A stretch of DNA of 36,282 nucleotides from Saprospiraceae bacterium (GCA_029252685.1 JAQXAY010000238.1:1-36282); one strand, 5' to 3'. Positions 1-9,037 are shown, numbered from the stretch's first letter. Program-made: numbers and translations. Notes: generated from the sequence alone by a model not told the origin.

Positions 1-3000
1 CAAACGGTCTTCAGTATGTAAGAATTTGGGCTGCTACAGATGCATCTGGAAACGCTTCTCAAGATTTCTGTACTCAGGTAATTACAGTAAACCAGACTGG
101 TTTGACTCTACCTGCAGTAAATGTTAATCTTTCATGTGAGAGTTTCGATGCTTCAGTTTTTGATGTAAACTTAAATGCTGACAACAATACTGCTGAAGCA
201 GCGCGTCAAGCACTAGGTTACCCATCATTCAGTGTTGCTAATGACGGTGACTGCATGTACTCTATTACATACAGTGACATCGATCTTGTAGGTTGTGGTG
301 GTTTAGAGAAAATTATCCGTTCTTGGTCTGTAATCAACATGTGTACAAATGTTGTTACTCCTTATGAGCAGGTTATTTCTCTTGTAGATCTTAACGGACC
401 TTCTATTGATGGATCTGATTACACTGTTCAAGCTAACATTGTAGCTTCTCACCCACTGCCATGTAGATCAACTGAGTGGATCGTTCTTCCATCAATTGCT
501 GATGCATGTTCTGACGTAGCTTCAATTTCAATGTTTGTTGAAGGTTACGCTGAGCTTGATTACACATTTGATAACAACGGTAACATTACTGGTGGATATA
601 TTCCTGCTCCAGGTCTTGACCTTGGTGCACACACTGTAAAAGTTGTTGCAACTGATGTTTGTGGAAATGTTACTGAAGAGTTCTTCGGTATTGATGTAGT
701 TGATGGTATTGCACCAACAACAATCTGTAAAGAAATCACAACTGTTGCGCTTACTTCAAATGGTACTGCAGTAGTTCCTGCAGCTTCTTTTGACAATGGT
801 ACATACGATAACTGTTGTTTAGATTACTTCGAAGTTCGTCGTATGGATGATATTTCTTTCGGACCAACTGTATCTTTCGACTGTGAAGACGAAACTGTTA
901 CTGTTGTATTCCGTGCAGTAGATTGTTACGATAACCACAATGACTGTATGGTTGAGGTTCTTGTTGAAGACAAGATCGGAGCTTTCACAGCTTGTCCAAG
1001 TAACACATCTATCGATTGTGATGCTTACTATACTGATTTCGCACCAGCTCTAGATAATGGAGATAACTCTGTACTAGAAGTATTTGGTCTAGGAACAGTA
1101 GGTGATAACTGTGATTTCACAGATAGCTACGTTGTAGCTTACAATGTTGACCAATGTGGTGAAGGTTCAATCGTTCGTACATGGTCTGCACAAGATGCTG
1201 CTGGTAACACACCTGCATCATGTACTCAGGTAATTTCTATCTTCCACGTATCTGACTGGACTGTTTCATTCCCTTCAGATTTCGATCAGCCAGTAAATGC
1301 TGACTGTGATTATGATGAAATTGATTTCGGTGCTCCATCTATCTCTAATGATGAGTGTGAAATGATTGCTGTTTCTTTCAATGATACTCAGTTTGATGTA
1401 CCTGGTCAGGATGCTTGTTTCAAGATCTTCCGTGATTGGACTGTAATCAACTGGTGTACTTATGATGCTAACAACTCATCTGAGCAGGTAGCAACTCTTG
1501 CAAACTTTAATTACGATCTTGTAGGTGCTGAATTTATTACTTATACTCAAGTTATAAAAGTTAAAGATAACGTTGCTCCAACTGTATCTTTAGAGCTTTA
1601 CACTACTCAGGTTTCTGCAACTAGCTGTTTCGCTACATTTGCTCAATCAGGTATTGATGCTATTTCAATCGAAGATGGTTGTGATACTGATGCATACGTT
1701 ATCACTGTAAACTACGGTGACTTGACATCTTATTTGATTAACGGAAATTTCGTTAATGTACCAGATGGAGAATACGCAGTAACATTTGCAGTATCTGATC
1801 CATGTGGAAACGTAGGAACTGCAATCAAAACAGTAATAGTTGAGGAGAAAGCTCCTACAGCATACTGTACAGATGAATTAGTTATTGATTTGATGACAAC
1901 TGGAATGGCAGAGATTAACGCTGCAGATTTTAACTTTGCATCTTCTGATAACTGTACAGCTTCAGCTGACCTTTCTTTCGCATTCTCTTCAGACATCAAC
2001 AATACAACTATGGTTGTAACTTGTGATGAGCTTGGAGCTAATGCAGTAGAAATGTGGGTATTTGATGCTGACGGTTTGACTGATTTCTGTGCTGTAACTC
2101 TTACAGTTCAAAATAACAACGGTGCTGACTGTGGAACAGGTTCATTAACTGTTTCTGGTGCTGTTAACACTGAATCTTCTGCTGCAGTAAACGGTGTTAC
2201 TGTTGAAATCAACGGTGGACTATTCTCTGCAACTACAACTTCTAATGGAACTTACGAGATTACTGGTATCGCACAAGGTACTGATATCACTGTAGCTCCA
2301 TCTTTAGACGATGCAATTACTAACGGTGTTACTACATTTGATATCGTTAAAATTACACAGCATATCTTAGGTATCCAGACACTTGATTCTGCATACAAAA
2401 TGATTGCTGCTGATGCTAACAACTCTGCTACTATCACAACACTTGATATCGTAGCTATCCGTAAAGCGATTCTTCAGATTTCTACTGACTTCCCTAACAA
2501 CACTTCTTGGAGATTTGTTGATGCAGCTCAGACTATGGATTCTGATAACCCATTCGCTTTTGCTGAGGTTGTAAACATCAATAACGTTGCTGCTAATGTA
2601 TCTGCTAACTTCATCGCTGTTAAAGTTGGTGATGTTACAGGTGATGCTAACGTATCATTCACATCTGCTGAAAATCGTTCAGTTATCAACATCAATGCAC
2701 AAGACAAAGCTGTTAAAGCTGGTGAAACTGTTGCTGTTGAATTCACAACTGCTGAAGCTCTTGCTGGTTACCAGTTCACTTTGAACTTCGCTGGTCTTGA
2801 CTTAGTAGATGTTGAGTACGGTGTTGCTAAAGAAGAGAACTTCGGTTTTGCTTCTGTAGATGCTGGTGCACTTACAACTTCTTGGAATGCTGCTGAAGCA
2901 GTAAACCTTGATGGTGAGGCTCTATTCACTGCTGTATTCGTTGCAACTGAAGATGTACAGTTAAGCAATGCACTTGTTATCAACTCTAAAGTAACTGCTG

Positions 3001-3329
3001 CTGAAGCTGTAACTGCTGAGTTCCAAGCTGCAAATGTTGCTCTTGCATTCAACGGTGCTACTGCTAATACATTCTCAGTTTACCAAAACACACCTAACCC
3101 ATTCTCTGCAGAAACTGTTATCGGTTTCAATGCAATCGAGGCTGGAAACGCTACAGTTACTTTCACTTCAGTAGAAGGAAAAGTACTAGCTGTTAGAACT
3201 GTTGAGGCTGCTAAAGGTTACAACGCAATCACTGTAAATGCTGCGAACATCGCTGCTACAGGTGTTGTATACTACACAGTAGAAACTGCTAATAACACAG
3301 CTACAAGCAAAATGGTTATCGTTAAGTAA
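1..3329 (+). CDS. Large secreted repeat protein with dockerin-like, cohesin-like and T9SS type A sorting domains (5' end missing)
   Basis: The frame is already open at the first complete codon (position 3), so the gene begins upstream of the window. A TTG near 102 lies inside a repeat and is not a start. The bulk is tandem Ig/HYR-like modules with paired cysteines; repeated patterns are DNC, RTWSAQDAAGN plus CTQVI, and WTVINWC. A carboxypeptidase-regulatory-like module follows (about 2140-2300). Next comes a dockerin-like pair (about 2305-2520) whose second half has the calcium-loop pattern DANNSATITTLD. A cohesin-like beta domain (about 2690-3060) is followed by a T9SS type A sorting domain (about 3075-3326), starting YQNTPNPFS and ending KMVIVK. 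Inferred role: cell-surface adhesin or matrix protein exported through Sec and then T9SS. Asn, Phe and Ile are mostly AAC, TTC and ATC, unlike the gene at 4972, which suggests strong expression. No enzymatic domain is visible. A strong terminator follows. Confidence 0.9.
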   Translation, partial: NGLQYVRIWAATDASGNASQDFCTQVITVNQTGLTLPAVNVNLSCESFDASVFDVNLNADNNTAEAARQALGYPSFSVANDGDCMYSITYSDIDLVGCGGLEKIIRSWSVINMCTNVVTPYEQVISLVDLNGPSIDGSDYTVQANIVASHPLPCRSTEWIVLPSIADACSDVASISMFVEGYAELDYTFDNNGNITGGYIPAPGLDLGAHTVKVVATDVCGNVTEEFFGIDVVDGIAPTTICKEITTVALTSNGTAVVPAASFDNGTYDNCCLDYFEVRRMDDISFGPTVSFDCEDETVTVVFRAVDCYDNHNDCMVEVLVEDKIGAFTACPSNTSIDCDAYYTDFAPALDNGDNSVLEVFGLGTVGDNCDFTDSYVVAYNVDQCGEGSIVRTWSAQDAAGNTPASCTQVISIFHVSDWTVSFPSDFDQPVNADCDYDEIDFGAPSISNDECEMIAVSFNDTQFDVPGQDACFKIFRDWTVINWCTYDANNSSEQVATLANFNYDLVGAEFITYTQVIKVKDNVAPTVSLELYTTQVSATSCFATFAQSGIDAISIEDGCDTDAYVITVNYGDLTSYLINGNFVNVPDGEYAVTFAVSDPCGNVGTAIKTVIVEEKAPTAYCTDELVIDLMTTGMAEINAADFNFASSDNCTASADLSFAFSSDINNTTMVVTCDELGANAVEMWVFDADGLTDFCAVTLTVQNNNGADCGTGSLTVSGAVNTESSAAVNGVTVEINGGLFSATTTSNGTYEITGIAQGTDITVAPSLDDAITNGVTTFDIVKITQHILGIQTLDSAYKMIAADANNSATITTLDIVAIRKAILQISTDFPNNTSWRFVDAAQTMDSDNPFAFAEVVNINNVAANVSANFIAVKVGDVTGDANVSFTSAENRSVININAQDKAVKAGETVAVEFTTAEALAGYQFTLNFAGLDLVDVEYGVAKEENFGFASVDAGALTTSWNAAEAVNLDGEALFTAVFVATEDVQLSNALVINSKVTAAEAVTAEFQAANVALAFNGATANTFSVYQNTPNPFSAETVIGFNAIEAGNATVTFTSVEGKVLAVRTVEAAKGYNAITVNAANIAATGVVYYTVETANNTATSKMVIVK

Positions 3330-3345
3330 TTGACGAGTCATTATA

Positions 3346-3383
3346 AAAAAAAGGGTTTGAACTTCGGTTCAAACCCTTTTTTT
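3346..3383. terminator. Bidirectional intrinsic terminator between the repeat protein gene and rsmI
   Basis: A perfect 12-bp stem AAGGGTTTGAAC / GTTCAAACCCTT closes a TTCG tetraloop (3363-3366). It is flanked by an A run on the left and a T run on the right, so it can work on both strands. It sits between two convergent genes, 17 bases after the stop of the first. Confidence 0.9.
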
Positions 3384-3406
3384 ATTTAAGGCAAAAAAAA
3401 GAGGTG

Positions 3407-4123
3407 CTAAGCATCCTCATTCTTTTGTTTGTATTTATTGCCTTTTACTTTTTTAAGTTCTGGTTTTCCTTCCACAACCACTACAATTTCACCCTTAGGT
3501 GGTTTATTTGTATAATGTTCAACAAGTTCAGCTGATGTTCCTAATCTGTGCTCTTCAAACATTTTACTAATCTCTCTTGATACACTGATTTTTCGTTCTG
3601 CTCCGCAGAACTGACCCAACTCTCCCAGTAACTTGACCAATCTGTTCGGAGACTCATATAAAACAAAGCTAACATTGAGTTCTGCAAGAAAGAGATGTCT
3701 AGTTTGTCTACCTTTTTTGTGGGGTAGAAATCCTTCAAAGTGAAATTTATCGCAGGGAAGCCCCGAGCTTACAAGTGCAGGCACAAAAGCTGTCGCTCCT
3801 GGAAGTGTAGAGACTTGAATTCCCATTTTTTTGCAGGTTCTTACGATCAGAAATCCTGGATCAGAGATTCCGGGGGTACCTGCATCAGAAATTAAGGCAA
3901 GGCTTTTCCCTGCCTCAATTAATTCGATGATTTCCTCCTGTACTTTATGTTCATTGTGTGCATGATAAGCCTTCAGAGGTGTGTTAATACCAAAGTGCGT
4001 AAATAACTTTCGACTTGTGCGGGTATCTTCTGCCAAGACTAAGTCCGCCTCTTTAAGGATTCTTAGTGCCCGAAGCGTAATATCTTCAAGATTGCCTATA
4101 GGTGTAGGAATAATATATAACAT
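3407..4123 (-). CDS. rsmI: 16S rRNA (cytidine(1402)-2'-O)-methyltransferase RsmI
   Basis: Methylates the 2'-OH of C1402 in 16S rRNA using S-adenosylmethionine, fine-tuning the decoding centre. The 238-residue product opens with the family signature YIIPTPIGNLEDIT. It also contains LAEDTR, then SDAGTPGISDPG (about residues 79-90), then LPGATAFVPALVSSGLP, all characteristic of the tetrapyrrole-methylase-fold RsmI family. The acidic/lysine-rich C-terminus is short, so the small C-terminal extension of the E. coli protein appears reduced. It lies 6 bases downstream of pssA on the same strand, so the two are probably co-transcribed. The terminator at 3346-3383 ends the operon. Confidence 0.95.
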   Translation of the reverse strand: MLYIIPTPIGNLEDITLRALRILKEADLVLAEDTRTSRKLFTHFGINTPLKAYHAHNEHKVQEEIIELIEAGKSLALISDAGTPGISDPGFLIVRTCKKMGIQVSTLPGATAFVPALVSSGLPCDKFHFEGFLPHKKGRQTRHLFLAELNVSFVLYESPNRLVKLLGELGQFCGAERKISVSREISKMFEEHRLGTSAELVEHYTNKPPKGEIVVVVEGKPELKKVKGNKYKQKNEDA

Positions 4124-4129
4124 AATTAT

Positions 4130-4849
4130 TTAAGCTTCGTTGGTATTTATCTCAGATTTATCCTTGTGAAAAATGAGGGATAAAAGAATGTATATCAATA
4201 CTATAAAACTCAGGGATTGAAGTCCTATGCTTATTAAAAGCGCGATAGCTATTAATAGCATTGTCAACTTGAGTTCATTCCCTTTAACAGTAAATTGCTT
4301 GATTTTTAACCCAAATAGATTGATTTCAGCATTCATGAGTAGGGGCAATAAAATGCAAACTATATAAAGACTCATGTCGTTTTTTAATACTTCAGATAAG
4401 CCAAAAGTATTTTCTTCAATTATGAAATACAGACCTAGAACAAAAATAGTCATGGTTGGTGTATTAAGACCGATAAAATTCTCTGTTTGACGGGTGTCAA
4501 CATTAAATTTAGCTAAGCGGTAAGCAGCACCCATGGCTATCAGAAAGGCCGGAATGGCGTAAATATTAATTCCTTGCGATATTGGGTGATTCATCACTAG
4601 GTATTGATAAATAACAATAGATGGGAAAACCCCAAAGGAGACTAAGTCACATAATGAATCGAGTTGCTTTCCTATTTCTGAAGATACGTTTAGTAATCTA
4701 GCTACTAAACCATCAAGAAAATCAGCTGCTGCTGCAATGACTATTAAGGTTAATGCTAAACTTTGGTCATTATACAACCATAAAATTGAAGCATTTATAC
4801 CACAGAAGAGGTTTATTAGCGTTATCAGATTAGGCAGATGCTTTTTCAT
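4130..4849 (-). CDS. pssA: CDP-diacylglycerol--serine O-phosphatidyltransferase
   Basis: Integral membrane enzyme that makes phosphatidylserine from CDP-diacylglycerol and serine, the precursor of phosphatidylethanolamine. The full CDP-alcohol phosphotransferase signature D-G-x2-A-R-x8-G-x3-D-x3-D is present: D46, G47, A50, R51, G60, D64 and D68. The rest of the 239 residues is hydrophobic helices, about six to eight membrane segments, which fits the short PssA type II form. It starts 122 bases from the divergent gene at 4972 and leads into rsmI. No good -7/-33 pair is visible upstream. The serine specificity is assigned from family resemblance; a related CDP-alcohol transferase is the alternative. 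Confidence 0.9.
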   Translation of the reverse strand: MKKHLPNLITLINLFCGINASILWLYNDQSLALTLIVIAAAADFLDGLVARLLNVSSEIGKQLDSLCDLVSFGVFPSIVIYQYLVMNHPISQGINIYAIPAFLIAMGAAYRLAKFNVDTRQTENFIGLNTPTMTIFVLGLYFIIEENTFGLSEVLKNDMSLYIVCILLPLLMNAEINLFGLKIKQFTVKGNELKLTMLLIAIALLISIGLQSLSFIVLIYILLSLIFHKDKSEINTNEA

Positions 4850-4971
4850 AAAGTATTCTTAAAATTTAAGCTAAATTATAAATATTCATTCATCTTTAGG
4901 TTGCTAATAGTAAATTCGTCTTATAAATAAATTAGGACTCCCTGATCTACTTACCTAATTCGACAAACAAT

Positions 4972-7059
4972 ATGAGGAAGATTACACAAAAAATATTGAT
5001 TATTTTAATTGGATTAAGCCCATTGTTCACCCTTCAAGGTCAGAACTTAAATGACATTTGTCTGGGAGCAACTGAATTGACAGACTTGGATAATTGGTGC
5101 TCCTCTGTGGGCGCCTACAACAATAATCTAGCGACACCATCACTTGATGAAATTGATGTTCTTTGTTGGCCTGAAATAGGAAATGATATCTGGTTATCTT
5201 TTACTGCAGAAGCTAATTCTTTGAGTGTAAGTGTAGAAGGTAAAACATCACCTAACCCGGGAGGTTCATTGGTACAGCCCCAAATGGTTGTCTATTCAGG
5301 ATTTTGTGGAAGTCTAACTGAATTAAGCTGTATTTCTGATGCATTTACAACAAATGTAGTAGAGACTCAGATTCAAAACTTGGTCCCAGGCCAAAAGTAT
5401 TTTATTCGAATTTCAGCAAGGAATGATAATACAGGTTCTTTTAAACTATGTATTAATAATTTTAATGCTGTGCCAGATCCAAATGGAGATTGTGGAGGTG
5501 GTGTGATTCTCTGCGATAAATCTTCATTCACTGTTCCTTCTGTTTTTGGAGAAGGGAGTAATCCTAATGAATTGCAGGGTTTATGTCTAGGTAATGAGTT
5601 TAGTTCTTCTTGGTATAAATGGACCTGTGAAGAATCAGGTTCACTTACATTTACCTTAAACCCACTTGTAAGTACAGATGACCTAGATTTTGCAGTTTTC
5701 GAGATGCCTAATGGTATAGACGATTGTAGTAATCTAGAATTGCTACGTTGCATGGCTTCTGGTGAAAATGTGGGTGCACCTCTTTCGGATTGGATAGCTT
5801 GTATTGGTGCAACTGGCTTAAGTGCCGGTTCTGATGATATAGTGGAAACTCCAGGATGCAGTAATAGTGATGATAATTTTTTAGAACCATTGGCAATGGT
5901 GGCGGGTAAGAGCTACGCTTTGGTAATTAATAACTTCACAAATAATGGTAATGGCTATTCTATTGAGTTCGGTGGGTCAGGATCGTTTCTAGGGCCAAAG
6001 TTGGACTTTGAGATTGATCCCGAAGGAGAGGTTTCTTGTGACGTTGATATAGTTACCTTTACTCAAAATGCTGAAATTCCCGACGGTACCACTGCTACTT
6101 TCAATTGGTATTTTGGTGAAGGCGCCAATCCAGCTACTGCTACGGGGCCAGGACCACATGAGGTTGTGTATGAAAGTTTCGGGGATAAATCAGTTTTATT
6201 GCAAGCAGAAACAGATGTAGGCTGTATAGTTACTGATGTCACAGAAGTTCCAATATTGTCCTGCTGTGATCCAAGCTTTAACTTGGGAATCACCTTGGAT
6301 GAGTTTGGTGATCCAATCTGCTTTGATTCCAATACTGGATTTATAAATGTTGTCGGAACTGGTGGTAATCCATTTTACCAGTTCTCCATAGATGGTGAAA
6401 ACTTTCAACCAGTAGGAACCTTTGTAGGTCTTCCTGCGGGAGAACAGACTGTATATATTCAAGATATAAAAGGTTGTGTTGACTCACTTGATCAGAATTT
6501 AGTTAATCCACCCCCAATAATTGTAAATGCGGGTCAAGATCAAACTATAAATCTTGGTGAATCGACAAATTTGTCTGGATTAGTTAATGCACCTAACCCA
6601 GATGTTACTTCTTTTAGTTGGATTATTACAGATACTTTGTTGAGTGAAAATGCAATTTTGAATCCGCAAGCATTCCCTGTTGATGATACATACTTCTATC
6701 TTGAAGCTATTGATGATTTAGGATGTAATTCTAGAGATTCGGTTCTTGTGGTTGTACAGAAAATAAGGCCTATATATACTCCAAATATATTTTCACCGAA
6801 TTATGATGGAATTAACGACTACTTTACTGTTTACGGAAATGCTGCAGCAGAAAAAATATTGATATTAGAGGTTTATGATCGTTGGGGAGGTCTTGCATTC
6901 TCAGCTACAGATCTTGAATTAGGAGCTGAGCCAATGGGTTGGAATGGAGAAATTAATGGGCAAAAGGCAGAATCTGGTGTTTATGTTTACTATGCTCAAG
7001 TTGAATTTATAGACCGGGTAGTTTTACAATTCGAAGGCAGTATCACTTTGATCCGTTAG
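4972..7059 (+). CDS. Secreted multidomain protein with gliding-motility-type (T9SS type B) C-terminal domain
   Basis: A signal peptide covers about residues 1-24 (basic MRKITQK, a hydrophobic core, then LQGQ). Two cysteine-containing beta modules resembling bacterial pre-peptidase C-terminal (PPC) domains occupy about residues 25-165 and 170-340. A PKD-like domain follows (about 342-428, FNWYFGEG). A SprB-type repeat spans about 432-520 (GGNPFYQFSIDGENF ... GCVDSLDQ), then an Ig-like stretch. The C-terminal domain (about 602-695) begins YTPNIFSPNYDGINDYF, the hallmark of type B T9SS cargo; such proteins are usually retained at or released from the cell surface, often with the PorP/SprF partner family. 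No catalytic domain is recognisable. Codon use is AT-rich and ordinary (Asn mostly AAT). The 3' end overlaps the convergent pseudouridine synthase by 17 bases. Confidence 0.88.
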   Translation: MRKITQKILIILIGLSPLFTLQGQNLNDICLGATELTDLDNWCSSVGAYNNNLATPSLDEIDVLCWPEIGNDIWLSFTAEANSLSVSVEGKTSPNPGGSLVQPQMVVYSGFCGSLTELSCISDAFTTNVVETQIQNLVPGQKYFIRISARNDNTGSFKLCINNFNAVPDPNGDCGGGVILCDKSSFTVPSVFGEGSNPNELQGLCLGNEFSSSWYKWTCEESGSLTFTLNPLVSTDDLDFAVFEMPNGIDDCSNLELLRCMASGENVGAPLSDWIACIGATGLSAGSDDIVETPGCSNSDDNFLEPLAMVAGKSYALVINNFTNNGNGYSIEFGGSGSFLGPKLDFEIDPEGEVSCDVDIVTFTQNAEIPDGTTATFNWYFGEGANPATATGPGPHEVVYESFGDKSVLLQAETDVGCIVTDVTEVPILSCCDPSFNLGITLDEFGDPICFDSNTGFINVVGTGGNPFYQFSIDGENFQPVGTFVGLPAGEQTVYIQDIKGCVDSLDQNLVNPPPIIVNAGQDQTINLGESTNLSGLVNAPNPDVTSFSWIITDTLLSENAILNPQAFPVDDTYFYLEAIDDLGCNSRDSVLVVVQKIRPIYTPNIFSPNYDGINDYFTVYGNAAAEKILILEVYDRWGGLAFSATDLELGAEPMGWNGEINGQKAESGVYVYYAQVEFIDRVVLQFEGSITLIR

Positions 7060-7714
7060 GAAGATCCATAGCACAATGAACTTGACTTGGTAGTCCGATT
7101 TCATTTTTAGGGAAGCTGAGTTTGTTTGCATGTAGCAGTATTCTTCCCTTCTCCACTTGTTTGTGCATGATTCCTTCATATGTTGAATCACCTACAATAG
7201 GAGATTTAATATAAGCTAGCTGTGCGCGAATTTGGTGAAATCTGCCTGTGTATAAGTCAATATTTAATAAGTAGCCTAAATGAGTTTTCTTGTTGACGCT
7301 ATATTTTAGCTTTGCCTCTTTGGTGTTTTTACTTGACTTTTCATGGATGATAGCTTTTTTGCTTTTTATATCTTTTTCAATTTGATTGACTAAAGTGGCT
7401 GAGTCATTATTGGGTTTTCTTTCTACGATAGCTTGATACGCTTTTTTTATTTGCCGATTGGCAATCATGGTATTCAAGATTTTTAAGATGGATTTCTTCT
7501 TAGCAAAAATAATTAGTCCAGAAGTTACCTTGTCTAATCGGTGTACAACACCTACAAAAGCATTCTTTTTATTATTTGTGAGGTAGGTCTTTAAATGATC
7601 TTCAAGTGCCTGCTCGAATGGATTCGATTCAGTAATCATCCCGGAGGGTTTGTTCAAAATGATCCAGTTTTCAGATTCACTTATGATCAATTTTTCAAAG
7701 ATGATTTTTGGCAT
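7043..7714 (-). CDS. RluA-family RNA pseudouridine synthase
   Basis: Isomerises uridine to pseudouridine in rRNA or tRNA. The 223-residue protein contains the catalytic motif HRLDKVTSG (residues 58-66) with nucleophile Asp61. It also has the early WIILNKPSGM segment and the later GRFHQIRAQLAYIKSPIVGDSTY segment of the RluA/RluC/RluD family. No S4 domain is present at the N-terminus, as in the RluA/TruC-like short members. The exact RNA target cannot be read from the sequence. Its last codons overlap the 3' end of the convergent secreted-protein gene, with no terminator between them. A hairpin terminator of the upstream gene lies 27 bases before its start, so it probably has its own promoter. 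Confidence 0.9.
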   Translation of the reverse strand: MPKIIFEKLIISESENWIILNKPSGMITESNPFEQALEDHLKTYLTNNKKNAFVGVVHRLDKVTSGLIIFAKKKSILKILNTMIANRQIKKAYQAIVERKPNNDSATLVNQIEKDIKSKKAIIHEKSSKNTKEAKLKYSVNKKTHLGYLLNIDLYTGRFHQIRAQLAYIKSPIVGDSTYEGIMHKQVEKGRILLHANKLSFPKNEIGLPSQVHCAMDLPNGSK

Positions 7715-7740
7715 AGCTGTAAATATTTACCTAAATATAA

Positions 7741-7772
7741 AAAAAGGAGGCCTGAATTCAGGCCTCCTTTTT
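7741..7772. terminator. Intrinsic terminator after the 7776-8198 gene
   Basis: A perfect palindrome (GGAGGCCTGAATTCAGGCCTCC, 7746-7767, quoted in two halves GGAGGCCTGAA and TTCAGGCCTCC) is flanked by five A and five or more T residues. It starts a few bases past the stop of the minus-strand small secreted protein gene and has the U-run in that direction. It insulates the pseudouridine synthase gene downstream. Confidence 0.88.
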
Positions 7773-7775
7773 TGT

Positions 7776-8198
7776 CTATCTGTATCCCAACAATGTAACG
7801 TTAGCTTTTCGCTTGGATCGATTCTTTGTATCATAAAGAAATACAATCTTATCCACTTTTCTTTTACTTCCATTTAAGTCGATAACTCTGCTTAAATCAC
7901 CTGGTTTAAAGTTTCCTTTTAGTTTTATCTCTTGCTTAGTACCATTCATATAGTGAACGACACATTTGTGCATATTCAAACTTCCTCCTGTTACCTTGAA
8001 TTGCAATTTTGCATATTTAGGGGCACGTACGCCAAGATTGAAAACATCTCTGTCCGCTTTAAAATCAACTGTTTTTCTGCCGATTACATCCCATTTGATT
8101 ATACCTGGAGTAGCATTGGCGTCTGAGATTGAAAAGAAAGAAATCGTAATCAATAGGGCTAAAAACCCTTTTCCTAATTTTGAAATTGTATCTATCAT
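7776..8198 (-). CDS. Small exported protein, DUF2541-like
   Basis: A 140-residue protein with a clear signal peptide (about residues 1-30, KGFLALLITISFFSISDANA). The mature domain of about 110 residues has the pattern WDVIGRKTVDFKADRD, then alternating strands, HKCVVHYMNGT, and DLNGSKRKVDKIVFLYDTKN. It resembles what I recall of the DUF2541 (YaaI-like) family, in which a small beta domain carries a conserved arginine/aspartate-rich start. Function is not known. It has no lipobox, so it is probably periplasmic or secreted. It stands alone: the divergent hemJ gene begins 249 bases away, and the terminator at 7741-7772 follows the stop. Confidence 0.75.
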   Translation of the reverse strand: MIDTISKLGKGFLALLITISFFSISDANATPGIIKWDVIGRKTVDFKADRDVFNLGVRAPKYAKLQFKVTGGSLNMHKCVVHYMNGTKQEIKLKGNFKPGDLSRVIDLNGSKRKVDKIVFLYDTKNRSKRKANVTLLGYR

Positions 8199-8447
8199 AT
8201 CTAGTTATTTGAAGGGATAGACCCTACTCTACTACTTAGGTTTAATTGGTACAGAAGGCTTAAGATTTTTTTAACATTTAGCTTTTGTATTGCTATTGCA
8301 ACAGCAGGTTCACTTTTGTTGTTTGTAATTTTTACTAGTTAATGTGTGTGTAGACTTGCTGTAATTTATTACTGCGTGATTAAGCTTTTGTCTTAGACAC
8401 TTTTAAATTGAGATTATTTTATTCATTTTTGTTGAAAATTAATTTTT
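8199..8447. other. Divergent intergenic region between the DUF2541-like gene and hemJ
   Basis: 249 AT-rich bases separate two divergent starts. I find no tRNA-like fold, no terminator and no exact TAnnTTTG -7 element on either strand. The nearest to one for hemJ is CATTTTTG at 8424-8431, one mismatch, without a well-spaced TTG upstream. Promoters for both genes must lie here but cannot be placed with confidence. Confidence 0.5.
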
Positions 8448-9002
8448 ATGGACTTTTTGGTACAGTACATTCCTGTTTTTAAATCACTGCACTTAATCGG
8501 TATGGTGACCTGGTTTGCAGGGCTCTTCTTCCTTGGACGCATATTTGTTTACCATGCAGAAGCGCATAAGCAGGCAGATGGAGCAGCTGTGCTGAAGACG
8601 AATTATTTGGCCATGATGTGGCGACTATATAAAGCTATAGTCAATCCGTCAATGATGATTACTTGGACCTTCGGTCTATTAATGATTGCTGCTAATCCTT
8701 CTTATTTGAGTTTGGAACTTGGAACACCTGGATGGTTGATTGTAAAGCTTTCGTTGGTAGTACTTTTGACTGTATATCATATCCTTTGTAAAAAGCGCAT
8801 TAAGCTGATTGAAGCCGGGGAACCACAAGATTCTTATTTTCTTAGAGTATGGAATGAAATTCCAACTGTATTTTTAGTAGGTATTATCTTTATTGCAGTA
8901 TTTGGGAAATTAGGAACTCTTAACTGGACATATTGGGGTATCGGTAATTTTATTTTTGTTGTACTCCTCTATCTTGCAATTAAGCGAATCAATAGAAAGT
9001 AA
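8448..9002 (+). CDS. hemJ: HemJ-type protoporphyrinogen IX oxidase (UPF0093)
   Basis: Membrane enzyme that oxidises protoporphyrinogen IX to protoporphyrin IX, the penultimate step of haem synthesis, in organisms without HemY or HemG. The 184 residues form about four membrane helices. Family signatures are visible: SLHLIGMVTWFAGLFFLGRIFVYHAEA near the N-terminus (including the conserved histidines), MWRLYKAIVNPSM in the middle, WLIVKLSLVVLLTVYH, and RVWNEIPTVFLVGIIF near the C-terminus. Length fits the family (about 140-190). It ends in a bidirectional terminator shared with the convergent antiporter gene and is monocistronic here. Confidence 0.9.
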   Translation: MDFLVQYIPVFKSLHLIGMVTWFAGLFFLGRIFVYHAEAHKQADGAAVLKTNYLAMMWRLYKAIVNPSMMITWTFGLLMIAANPSYLSLELGTPGWLIVKLSLVVLLTVYHILCKKRIKLIEAGEPQDSYFLRVWNEIPTVFLVGIIFIAVFGKLGTLNWTYWGIGNFIFVVLLYLAIKRINRK

Positions 9003-9003
9003 T

Positions 9004-9037
9004 AAAAAAAGCCGACTGAAATCAGTCGGCTTTTTTT
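9004..9037. terminator. Bidirectional terminator between hemJ and the antiporter gene
   Basis: Stem GCCGACTGA / TCAGTCGGC (9011-9019 and 9022-9030) with an A run of seven on the left and a T run of seven on the right. It begins right after the hemJ stop, and its T run overlaps the stop codon of the convergent gene. Confidence 0.9.

Noticed and set aside
1-2130. Possible tandem DNA repeats or recombination product in the first gene
   Set aside because: The repeats are at the protein-domain level only; nucleotide copies are well diverged, so no recent duplication or CRISPR-like structure is present.
2528-3052. Long open frames antisense to, or in another frame of, the first gene
   Set aside because: They mirror its strong codon bias and low-complexity composition (Ala/Thr/Ser-rich, or Leu-rich) and have no start context or recognisable domain.
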